Source of the DNA: BPGL01 sp035463115
GTDB taxonomy: Bacteria; Actinomycetota; UBA4738; HRBIN12
DNA: 9,400 bases
Reading direction: 5' to 3'
NCBI GenBank assembly: GCA_035463115.1
Contig: DATHTO010000044.1
Coordinates: forward strand, 1-9,400
The notes beneath the pieces were generated by a model. It worked only from the letters and a program-made list of their open reading frames with translations, did no database searches and was not told the DNA's origin. This document shows, in pieces, positions 1 through 5,999 of the stretch (position 1 is its first letter; each line of letters begins with the position of its first letter). A program made the position numbers and the translations under genes.

Positions 1-115
1 GGACGTCCACCAGCTGCTCGCGAGGATCTCCCGGCACCACCGGTGGATGCACATCGAGAAGCTCCAGGAGTTCGACGGCGAGCTCGGCTTCACCCGCGAC
101 CAGGGCGAGAACTGA
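1..115 (+). CDS. icd: NADP-dependent isocitrate dehydrogenase, C-terminal end (partial)
   Basis: Only the last 37 codons and the TGA stop (113-115) are in the window; the reading frame starts at base 2. The visible peptide contains RWMHIEKLQEFDGELGF followed by TRDQGEN. This closely resembles, from memory, the extreme C-terminus of the Thermus-type NADP isocitrate dehydrogenase (RWMHLEKLQEFDGEPGF). That enzyme carries an extra C-terminal domain missing from the E. coli enzyme. The family oxidatively decarboxylates isocitrate to 2-oxoglutarate in the TCA cycle, in the cytoplasm. The gene ends 10 bases before a strong hairpin that probably terminates its transcript. The call rests on a short but distinctive tail, so the exact subfamily is less sure than the general identity. 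Confidence 0.8.
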   Translation, partial: DVHQLLARISRHHRWMHIEKLQEFDGELGFTRDQGEN

Positions 116-125
116 CCGCGGCGCC

Positions 126-156
126 CCTCACCGCGACGCGGGGCGTCGCGGTGAGG
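126..156. terminator. Strong hairpin between convergent genes
   Basis: A perfect 14-bp stem (126-139 pairing with 143-156) closes on a GGG loop. It lies 10 bases after the icd stop and includes the stop codon of the small minus-strand ORF (128-130). Neither side has a T-run, so it would be a tractless, possibly bidirectional terminator of the kind common in GC-rich actinobacteria. The hairpin is seen directly; its terminator role is inferred from position. Confidence 0.75.
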
Positions 157-274
157 AGGTCCGCTCGTCGACCATGGTGTCGCGGCGCGTCGTCTCGAGG
201 CGACGACGCTCCGCGGCCTCGCGCAGCTCACGCTCGCGGTGACGGAACTCCTGGTCGTTCCAGATCGGTCGCAT
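128..274 (-). CDS. Small charged hypothetical protein (48 aa)
   Basis: This is a 48-residue ORF beginning MRPIWNDQEFRHRERELREA. The first 35 residues are dense in Arg and Glu and would form one amphipathic or charged helix; the tail is Ser/Pro/Arg-rich and is encoded partly by the hairpin at 126-156. The start at 274 is chosen over an upstream ATG at 337 because GGAGGGAGG (282-290) sits 7 bases upstream, a very good Shine-Dalgarno match. There is no signal peptide, membrane segment or recognised domain. It lies between convergent icd and the divergent regulator gene, and no clear minus-strand promoter was found in 275-391. No function can be assigned. The strong ribosome-binding site is the main evidence that it is real. 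Confidence 0.5.
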   Translation of the reverse strand: MRPIWNDQEFRHRERELREAAERRRLETTRRDTMVDERTSSPRRPASR

Positions 275-351
275 CTCCCGGCCTCCCTCCGCTGGGACCT
301 TTCGTCGTTTCAGCATTCGCTTCAACGTCGGTCGCACAGGAAGATACGGCC

Positions 352-380
352 TTGCGGCGGCAGCTGATAGCGATTAAGCT
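352..380 (+). promoter_or_regulatory. Promoter of the DUF5937-ArsR gene, apparently leaderless
   Basis: A -35 element TTGCGG (352-357), a 17-bp spacer and a -10 element TAAGCT (375-380) are visible. Transcription would start about 387-392, at or a few bases before the ATG at 392. No Shine-Dalgarno sequence precedes that ATG, which fits a leaderless mRNA. The elements are read from the sequence; activity is inferred. Confidence 0.6.
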
Positions 381-391
381 AACGCGAAATC

Positions 392-1378
392 ATGAGCATC
401 CGGATCCACCTCACCGCCGACGACCTCTCCGAGATCCGCTTCGCCTTCAGCCCGATCTGGGAGCTCGGGATGAGCATCAAGAAGGCGCTGGCGGACCCGT
501 CGAAGCACGCGCTGCATCTGCCCTGGGTCACGCAGGCGCGACGGGACCTCGCCGGGCATGACGTCGACCTGCTGTTCGAGCTGATCCCCGACGCGTCGCA
601 CTGGATCCCCGACTTCCTCACGCCGCCGCCGGAGACGCCCTTCCCCGAGTTCGAGGAGGAGCTCGAGCGCGTCGTCAGCACGCCGCGCGAGACGGTGCGG
701 ACCGAGATCGAGCTCCTTCGCGACGAGATGGGTGGCACGCTCGGACCGGGCGCCGAGCGCATGTTGGACGACCCCGATCGGTGGCTCGTCGTCCTGGGCG
801 AACAGATGCAGCGCTACTGGAAGCTCACGCTCGAGGCGCACTGGCCGAGGATCCGTGCGCTCCACGAGGGAGACGTGATGTACCGAGCACGCACGCTCGC
901 GCTCGGCGGCGCTCAGGCGTTGTTCGCCGATCTGCATCCGGCGATCGCATGGGCCGACGGCGTCCTCGAGATCGACAAGGGCTACGACGCCGAGATCCGC
1001 CCCGCCGGCGACGGCCTGCTGCTGATCCCGGTGGTCTTCGACTGGCCGGGCGTCGCGACGCTGTGGGGACGTGGATGGCAGGCGACCTTGTCCTACAGCC
1101 CGCGCGGCATCGCCGACCTGTGGGAGCCGCAGGCGCCTCCGCGCACCGGGGCGATGGACGAGCTGATCGGCGGCACGCGGGCCGACATCCTGCGGGTGCT
1201 CGACGTTCCGATGACGACGAGCGAGCTCGCGACGCGGCTGCACCTCACGCCGGCGGCGGTGTCGCAACAGCTCGGCCTGCTCCGTCGAGCCGGCGTCGTC
1301 GAGGCGCATCGCCAGGGACGCGGCGTCTACAGCACCCTCACGCCGACGGGCCGGAAGCTCCTCGAGCTCCTCGGCTGA
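392..1378 (+). CDS. DUF5937 / ArsR-type winged-helix transcriptional regulator
   Basis: A 328-residue protein with a large N-terminal domain (about 1-250) of the DUF5937 type seen in actinobacterial regulators, opening MSIRIHLTADDLSEIRFAFS. A C-terminal ArsR-like winged helix follows (about 255-325). The helix-turn-helix is visible at 275-303, with TSELATRLHLTPAAVSQQLG followed by LLRRAGVV, and the wing (HRQGRGVYSTLTP) comes next. No ArsR-type metal-binding Cys motif is present; the protein has no cysteine in the helix region, so metal sensing is unlikely. By analogy the N-terminal domain would sense a ligand or partner and the C-terminal part would bind DNA. The start at 392 fits a promoter that places transcription at or near the ATG. 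Its 3' end overlaps the antisense NUDIX gene by 41 bp. The target genes cannot be told from the window. Confidence 0.85.
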   Translation: MSIRIHLTADDLSEIRFAFSPIWELGMSIKKALADPSKHALHLPWVTQARRDLAGHDVDLLFELIPDASHWIPDFLTPPPETPFPEFEEELERVVSTPRETVRTEIELLRDEMGGTLGPGAERMLDDPDRWLVVLGEQMQRYWKLTLEAHWPRIRALHEGDVMYRARTLALGGAQALFADLHPAIAWADGVLEIDKGYDAEIRPAGDGLLLIPVVFDWPGVATLWGRGWQATLSYSPRGIADLWEPQAPPRTGAMDELIGGTRADILRVLDVPMTTSELATRLHLTPAAVSQQLGLLRRAGVVEAHRQGRGVYSTLTPTGRKLLELLG

Positions 1379-2276
1379 GCTCGCGACGCCCCGCCTCCCC
1401 CGACGGCGGCGACAGGTACCGCGCCGCAGCGATCTTCCCGCCGAGCACGTCGAGGATCCACGTGCCGCCTTTGCGGAACGCGACCAGCTCCCCGTCGAGG
1501 CGCACGCCGCGGTCGAGCAGGTCCTGCACGACGCCGGCCTGGACGTCGCCGTGGGTGCTGAACGCGGCGGGGCCGTCGGCGGCCGCGGCGAGGATCAGCG
1601 CTTCGGCGGCGGCGGGGGGAGCACCCTCGGCGAGCTCGGCCGCGAGCTCGATCTCGAGTCCTCGGGCTTCGGCGAGCGGCTCGAGCGTCTGGATGCAGCG
1701 GTGGAACGGACTCGAGAACAGGCGGCGGACGGGCATCCCGGTGAACCGCTCGATCAGGCGCTTGGCCTGGCGCCGTCCCGACCTGCTGATCGGTCGCAGC
1801 TCGTCGGGCTCGGGCCAGGCGCTCCTGCTGCCGGCCTTCGCGTGCCGGATCAGGTAGGTCGGCGTCACGGTCGTCGGGAGCGCCTGGCCGATCACGCGCG
1901 CGAGCAGCTCGCGATCGTGCCGGTAGGTGAGCCGTGCGCTCGCCTCGTCCACCGGCACCCACTCGGCGACATCGATCTCGTGCGCCGGCGCGAGCACGGC
2001 GTCGGCGGACGCCCGCATCCGCCAGTACCGGACGACCTTCGGCCGCCCGCGTCCGTCGACGTACGTCACCACGCCCAGGTCCTCGTCGAGGCTGCACCGC
2101 AGGCCGATCTCCTCACCGACCTCACGGATCGCGGCCGCGCGCTCGTCCTCGTCGCCTTCGAGCTTGCCCTTCGGGAACGACCAGTCGTCGTACGCGGGCC
2201 GGTGGACCAGTGCGACGTCGATCGCACCGTCGCGGTCGCGGACGACGATGGCGCCCGCCGCCCGCACGAGCCTCAC
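1338..2276 (-). CDS. mutT1: NUDIX hydrolase / histidine phosphatase fusion (MutT1-like)
   Basis: A 312-residue two-domain protein. The N-terminal NUDIX domain (about 1-130) has a complete Nudix box at residues 37-59: G37, E43, then REVGEEIGL at 51-59. The C-terminal half (about 138-290) is a histidine phosphatase: LIRHAKAG with R144 and catalytic H145, Arg193 in SSPFHR, and the second His at 242 in STHGD. This is the architecture and approximate length of mycobacterial MutT1, which hydrolyses 8-oxo-(d)GTP and dinucleoside polyphosphates. The chosen start is GTG at 2276: its GTGA overlaps the TGA of the upstream CYTH-CHAD gene, and GGAG lies 6 bases before it. An ATG at 2315 would need a 43-bp overlap. 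It is the last gene of the ppk operon and probably translationally coupled. In M. tuberculosis mutT1 (Rv2985) also neighbours ppk1 (Rv2984). The last ~24 residues lie beyond the domain, and the final 41 bp overlap the regulator gene. Confidence 0.88.
   Translation of the reverse strand: MRLVRAAGAIVVRDRDGAIDVALVHRPAYDDWSFPKGKLEGDEDERAAAIREVGEEIGLRCSLDEDLGVVTYVDGRGRPKVVRYWRMRASADAVLAPAHEIDVAEWVPVDEASARLTYRHDRELLARVIGQALPTTVTPTYLIRHAKAGSRSAWPEPDELRPISRSGRRQAKRLIERFTGMPVRRLFSSPFHRCIQTLEPLAEARGLEIELAAELAEGAPPAAAEALILAAAADGPAAFSTHGDVQAGVVQDLLDRGVRLDGELVAFRKGGTWILDVLGGKIAAARYLSPPSGEAGRRELSRGARGASGPSA
1363..1383. terminator. Hairpin at the overlapping convergent gene ends
   Basis: A perfect 7-bp stem (CGAGCTC 1363-1369 with GAGCTCG 1377-1383) encloses a 7-base loop. 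It contains the regulator's TGA stop (1376-1378) and lies inside the coding end of the minus-strand NUDIX gene. There is no T-run. It could help end transcription from the left, but the stem is short and within coding sequence, so chance is a serious alternative. Confidence 0.35.
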
Positions 2277-3769
2277 ATCCAGCTCCGGAGCTTCCGGCGT
2301 TCGAGGCGACGCCATGCGTGGCGCCATCGCTCGCGTGCGTCGGCGGCAGCGGAGAGCTCGCGATCGGCGAGCACGCCGGCGGCGAACGCGCCGTCGGCGG
2401 ATGCGCCGGACGACCACGACCGGAGCCACGACAGCGCGACGATGGCGTCCTGGTGCTCACCGAGGACGTCCTGCACGGCCTCGGCGCGTGCCGCGACGCG
2501 TCGCGCCGGCTCCCCGACGACGACGGCGACGGTCTCGCTCGCGTACCGCAGCCGTTTCGCGTCGATCCGCGCGCGATGCAGTCGTTCGGCCGACGGACGG
2601 CGCTGCGCCGCGCGCGCCGAACGGCGGAGCCGCTTCCATGGGCGACGGACGAGCGGCGCGAGCGCGGCGTCGGCCGGTCCGGCGGCGGCGGGCGTGAACG
2701 ACGGCGCGTTCGCGGCGACGACCAGGGCGTCGAGGAGGTCGACGTACCGATCGCTGGCGAGCACGTCGGCAAGCGCCGCGTGCGCCTCCTTCGCGCGGCG
2801 CTCGAGCGCCTCGACGATCCCGGCGGTCGCCGGCCGTTCCGTCTCGTCGATCGACGCGATGCGTCCGCGGATGCGCCCCAGGAGCACGTCGGCGTCTCGA
2901 GCGGTTCCCAGCGCGTCCCCGAGCCAGCCGAGCTCGTCCCGCAGCGACCGCGTCCACGCCTCGTCGACGAGCGGCCGGAACGTCCGGAGATCGGAGCGAA
3001 GCCGTCGCGTCGCGACGCGCATCTGGTGCACGCCCTCGACGTCGGTTCCCAAGCGGACGACCGGATCGTGACGGACGAGGTGCAGCACCGATGAGGCGAC
3101 GGCGTGCCGCACGACGTCGCCGGCCGTGGGCACGGCCGGCAGCTCGGGGACGACGACGTCGGCCGGCGCCGTCGCGAGCGATCCGAGGGCTCGCGCCGGC
3201 TTCGGTGTCGGATCGGGCGCCGCCGCTCCCGCCGCGCGGAGGCGCTCGACCACGGCCTCGACGACGGCGTCGCCGGTCGGGTCGGCGTCGTCGTGTGTGC
3301 GTTCGACCTCGAGCTCGCGGAACCGGACGCGTCCGGGTCCGCCGGCGACGATCTCGACGGCGTCGTCGGACAGTTCGGCGACGACGCGTTCCCCCACCTC
3401 GATGTCGACGCGCGCACGCTCGGTCCGGAGGCGGAGCACGGGCACCACGTCGGCCGACCGCAGATACGCGCGGAGCAGCGCGAGGGCGTCGGAGGGAACG
3501 ACCCCGCCGTCATCGGGGAACCCGAGCTCCTCCCGCGCGAGCGCCGGCGCGCGACGCACGGGCGGCAGCTTCACGGTCCAACCCTGACCCTCGCGGTACC
3601 GGAGGCTGGCGCCCGCGCGAAGCAACCGGAGATCCGGCGCGTCGTAGTACACGGTGTGGAGCGTCGACGACCCACGGTCGACGGCGCGTGCACCGCCCGG
3701 CAATCCGACGAGCGCCGGCACGCGGAACGCGGGTGCGACCGGCAGCTTGACCTCGCGCTCGACGCTCAC
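2273..3769 (-). CDS. CYTH-CHAD domain protein (polyphosphate-linked)
   Basis: A 498-residue protein with an N-terminal CYTH (triphosphate tunnel) domain at about 1-180 and a C-terminal CHAD domain at about 215-490. The CYTH signature ExExK is E4, E6 and K8; later strand motifs include SLRYRE (55-60), TVKLP (65-69) and RELEVE (151-156). The CHAD domain shows its helical Arg/Lys/His motifs: VHQMRVATRRLRSDLRTF at 247-264 and LHRARIDAKRLRYASE at 397-412. Characterised CYTH proteins act on triphosphates, such as inorganic triphosphate or nucleotides, and CHAD domains bind polyphosphate. The two together suggest a cytoplasmic, polyphosphate-associated protein. The GTG start at 3769 is chosen because GTGA overlaps the ppk stop. 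A longer frame to 4153 is rejected because that extension is antisense-like arginine-rich sequence on top of ppk. Whether the CYTH part is catalytic cannot be judged here. Confidence 0.88.
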   Translation of the reverse strand: MSVEREVKLPVAPAFRVPALVGLPGGARAVDRGSSTLHTVYYDAPDLRLLRAGASLRYREGQGWTVKLPPVRRAPALAREELGFPDDGGVVPSDALALLRAYLRSADVVPVLRLRTERARVDIEVGERVVAELSDDAVEIVAGGPGRVRFRELEVERTHDDADPTGDAVVEAVVERLRAAGAAAPDPTPKPARALGSLATAPADVVVPELPAVPTAGDVVRHAVASSVLHLVRHDPVVRLGTDVEGVHQMRVATRRLRSDLRTFRPLVDEAWTRSLRDELGWLGDALGTARDADVLLGRIRGRIASIDETERPATAGIVEALERRAKEAHAALADVLASDRYVDLLDALVVAANAPSFTPAAAGPADAALAPLVRRPWKRLRRSARAAQRRPSAERLHRARIDAKRLRYASETVAVVVGEPARRVAARAEAVQDVLGEHQDAIVALSWLRSWSSGASADGAFAAGVLADRELSAAADARERWRHAWRRLERRKLRSWM

Positions 3770-5844
3770 GTGCGGGCCCGCTCCTCGGCGAGGCGCTGGA
3801 ACACGAGGTGGGATTCCGACCGGCTGCCGGTGCGGACCTGCGCCCACCCGTCGGGCCGGAGCTCCCAGGCGAGGACATCGTCCTCGAGGTTCACGCGCAG
3901 GATCTCGTCGAGCCGAGCGTGGAGCGCCGAGTCGAGGACCTCCGTCACGCTCTCGACGCGGTGATCGAGGTTCCTCGGCATGAGGTCCGCGGAGCCGATG
4001 AACGTGCGCGCGGCCTCGCCCTCGCCGAACCGGAAGATCCGCGAGTGCTCGAGGTACCGCCCGACGATCGACCGCACGCGGATCGTGTCGGAGAGCCCCG
4101 GGATCCCGGGCCGCAGGCAGCAGATGCCGCGGACGATCAGGTCGATCTCGCACCCTCGCTGCGAAGCCGCGTAGAGCGCATCGATGATCCGGGGGTCGAC
4201 GAGGGAGTTCATCTTCATCGTGATCCGCCCACCGGGATGCGCCTGTTCCGCGATCAGATCGGTGAGCCCGCCGCGGAGGGTGGCTGGAGCGACGAGCAGC
4301 CTGCGGTACTCGTGCTGGTTGCTGTAGCCGGTCAGCAGGTTGAACAGGTCGGCGACGTCGGCGGCGATCTCATCGTCTTCGGTGAGGAGGCCGACGTCTT
4401 CGTAGAGCTTCGCGGTGCCCGAGTGGTAGTTCCCGGTGCCGACGTGGCAGTAACGATTGATCCGCTCGCCCTCGTCGCGGACCACCAAGGACACCTTCGC
4501 ATGCGTCTTGAGCCCGACGACGCCGTAGACGACGTGGACACCCGCCTGTTCCAGCAGGCGAGCCCAGGTGATGTTCGCCTCCTCGTCGAAGCGAGCCGTG
4601 AGCTCCACGAGCGCGACGACCTGCTTGCCGGCCTCCGCAGCGCGCACGAGCGACCGCACGATCGCGGAGTCCTTGCCCGACGTCCGGTAGAGCGTCTGCT
4701 TGATCGCGAGGACCTGCGGATCGCGTGACGCGTGCTCGACGAAGAGCTCGACCGACGTGTCGAACGCGTCGTAGGGATGCTGGACGAGCACGTCGCCTTC
4801 ACGGAGCACCGAGAAGATGTCGGAACGCCCGTCGACGACGGGCTGCAGCCTGGCTTGCGTCGTCCCGCTCCACGGTTCGAACTTGAGGTCCGGCCGGTCG
4901 AGCGATGCGAGCTGCATCACGTCATCGAGCCCGAGCGTGGAGTTCGTGACGTAGACGTCGAGCTCCGTGAGCGCGAGCTCCAACAGCAAGAGCTCGCGGA
5001 AGGCCTTCGGCATCGAGCGGTGCACCTCGAGACGCACGACCTCGGGCGACCGCTCGCGCTGCCGCAGGATCGACTCGATCGCCTCGAGGAGGTCCTCGGC
5101 CTCGTCGATCTCGAGCTCGAGGTCGGCGTCACGCGTCACCCGGAACGGATGCGCCGCGATGACCTCCATCCCCGGGAACAGCGTGTCGACGGACGCCGCG
5201 ATCACGTGCTCGACCGGCACGAACCGCTCGCCGTCGGGCAGCGCCATGAACCGCGGGAGCGACGGCGGCACCTTCACCCGCGCGAACCGCACCGCGCCCG
5301 TCTCAGGCTGCCGCACACCGACCGCCAGGTTCAGCGACAGGTTCGAGATGTACGGGAACGGATGCGCCGGGTCGACCGACAGCGGCGTGAGCACGGGATA
5401 GATCCGTTCCTCGTAGCGCGCGCGGCAGAACAGCTGCGCCGCGGCATCGAGCTGATCCCAGTCGACGACCTTGACTCCCGCGTTCGCGAGCCGAGGACGG
5501 ATGCTGCGGACCCACACGCGATGCTGGCGTGCCATCAGCGTCCGGACGCGCTCGCTGATCCGCTCGAGCTGTTCTCCCGCCGTCATGCCATCGGGCGAGG
5601 TCGGCGCGAGCCCTGCCCCGAGCTGTTCCTTCAGCCCCGCGACGCGGATCTGGAAGAACTCGTCGAGGTTGGAGTTGAAGATCGCGAGGAACTTGACCCG
5701 CTCGAGCAGCGGCATGTCGGGGCGTTCCGCCAGCGCGAGCACCCGAGCGTTGAACTCGAGCCACGACAGCTCGCGGTTGTCGAAGCGCTCGGCGGCGGGA
5801 ACCGTCGCCGGAACGCCCACCGACGGTTCTGGGCGTGCGGTCAT
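3766..5844 (-). CDS. ppk: Polyphosphate kinase 1
   Basis: A 692-residue protein of normal family length. Ppk1 reversibly transfers the terminal phosphate of ATP to growing polyphosphate chains and is usually membrane-associated. The N-terminal domain shows the family opening RFDNRELSWLEFNARVL (20-36) and FNSNLDEFFQIRVAG (56-70). The head domain follows, with TPLSVDPAHPFPYISNLSLN (153-172). The two phospholipase-D-like C-terminal domains hold the two family histidines: H448 in LKTHAK, matching E. coli His435, the autophosphorylated residue, and H600 in YLEHSRI, matching E. coli His592. RYCHVGTGNYHSGTAKLYED (464-483) is also intact. The ATG at 5844 has AGGGAGGA (5856-5863) 11 bases upstream. 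It heads a three-gene operon with 4-bp GTGA overlaps, and diverges from the radical SAM gene. No PhoB/PhoP-type box was recognised upstream. Confidence 0.97.
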   Translation of the reverse strand: MTARPEPSVGVPATVPAAERFDNRELSWLEFNARVLALAERPDMPLLERVKFLAIFNSNLDEFFQIRVAGLKEQLGAGLAPTSPDGMTAGEQLERISERVRTLMARQHRVWVRSIRPRLANAGVKVVDWDQLDAAAQLFCRARYEERIYPVLTPLSVDPAHPFPYISNLSLNLAVGVRQPETGAVRFARVKVPPSLPRFMALPDGERFVPVEHVIAASVDTLFPGMEVIAAHPFRVTRDADLELEIDEAEDLLEAIESILRQRERSPEVVRLEVHRSMPKAFRELLLLELALTELDVYVTNSTLGLDDVMQLASLDRPDLKFEPWSGTTQARLQPVVDGRSDIFSVLREGDVLVQHPYDAFDTSVELFVEHASRDPQVLAIKQTLYRTSGKDSAIVRSLVRAAEAGKQVVALVELTARFDEEANITWARLLEQAGVHVVYGVVGLKTHAKVSLVVRDEGERINRYCHVGTGNYHSGTAKLYEDVGLLTEDDEIAADVADLFNLLTGYSNQHEYRRLLVAPATLRGGLTDLIAEQAHPGGRITMKMNSLVDPRIIDALYAASQRGCEIDLIVRGICCLRPGIPGLSDTIRVRSIVGRYLEHSRIFRFGEGEAARTFIGSADLMPRNLDHRVESVTEVLDSALHARLDEILRVNLEDDVLAWELRPDGWAQVRTGSRSESHLVFQRLAEERART

Positions 5845-5881
5845 CCGGGGAAGCGTCCTCCCTGCTCAGCGGCGGTTGGCC

Positions 5882-5887
5882 AGGGTA
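5882..5887 (-). promoter_or_regulatory. ppk: Possible -10 element for the ppk operon
   Basis: On the minus strand TACCCT (5887 down to 5882) fits the TANNNT pattern and would start transcription near 5875, giving a leader of about 30 bases that includes the ppk Shine-Dalgarno sequence. No good -35 hexamer lies at the expected distance, so this is weak. Confidence 0.25.
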
Positions 5888-5941
5888 CCCGACGCAGGTG
5901 GACGGAGCGAGACCTGGCGTCCCGATGCAGCGGTACCCGAC
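5884..5941. repeat. Direct repeat of GGTACCCGAC in the ppk/radical-SAM divergent gap
   Basis: The 10-mer GGTACCCGAC occurs at 5884-5893 and again at 5932-5941, 48 bp apart start to start. Each copy contains the palindrome GGTACC. The first copy overlaps the possible ppk -10 element. The spacing is not an exact multiple of 10.5 but is close to 4.5 helical turns. It could be a regulator-binding pair or chance. Confidence 0.4.
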
Positions 5942-5962
5942 AGCCATCGGAAGGGGACCACC

Positions 5963-5992
5963 TTGCCTGGAATCGAACATGTGTTCTATCGT
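5963..5992 (+). promoter_or_regulatory. Promoter of the radical SAM gene, apparently leaderless
   Basis: A -35 element TTGCCT (5963-5968), an 18-bp spacer and a -10 element TATCGT (5987-5992) predict transcription from about 5999-6000, exactly at the ATG at 6000. The LexA box lies in the spacer and overlaps the first two bases of the -10 element. No Shine-Dalgarno sequence is present before that ATG. Confidence 0.6.
5973..5988. promoter_or_regulatory. SOS box (LexA operator)
   Basis: The 16-mer TCGAACATGTGTTCTA matches the actinobacterial SOS box TCGAAC-N4-GTTCGA at 11 of 12 defined positions. The single difference (T at 5987) is also the first base of the -10 hexamer. Its place between the -35 and -10 elements is ideal for repression by LexA. 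No lexA or recA gene is in the window. Confidence 0.78.
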
Positions 5993-5999
5993 GAGCGCC

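Noticed and set aside
275..391. Minus-strand promoter candidates (TTGAAG at 320-325, TATCTT at 341-346) for the 48-aa ORF
   Set aside because: Neither has a partner hexamer at acceptable spacing.
374..1309. 311-codon minus-strand open frame opposite the DUF5937-ArsR gene
   Set aside because: It is fully antisense to a gene with clear domains, is Arg-rich and low in complexity, and has no ribosome-binding site or recognisable domain. Such frames arise from GC-rich codon bias.
2277..2429. N-terminal extension of the NUDIX frame, including ATGs at 2315, 2327 and 2429
   Set aside because: The extension is poly-Arg sequence inside the CYTH-CHAD gene. The GTG at 2276 has GGAG 6 bases upstream and the same 4-bp overlap as the other junction.
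1551..3071. 506-codon plus-strand open frame opposite the NUDIX and CYTH-CHAD genes
   Set aside because: It spans two well-supported minus-strand genes and their junction, and its Arg/Ser/Ala-rich translation has no domain.
3770..4153. N-terminal extension of the CYTH-CHAD frame
   Set aside because: It overlaps ppk by 388 bases and reads as an antisense-type Arg/Pro sequence. The CYTH ExExK motif begins immediately after the GTG at 3769, with a GTGA overlap.
3808..5994. Two long plus-strand frames (306 and 420 codons) opposite ppk
   Set aside because: Ppk1 is unmistakable on the minus strand with both histidines; these are shadow frames without starts or motifs.
5835..5999. Upstream extension of the radical SAM frame to 5835
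   Set aside because: It would run through the promoter and LexA box and overlap the start of ppk. The conserved sequence begins at 6000.
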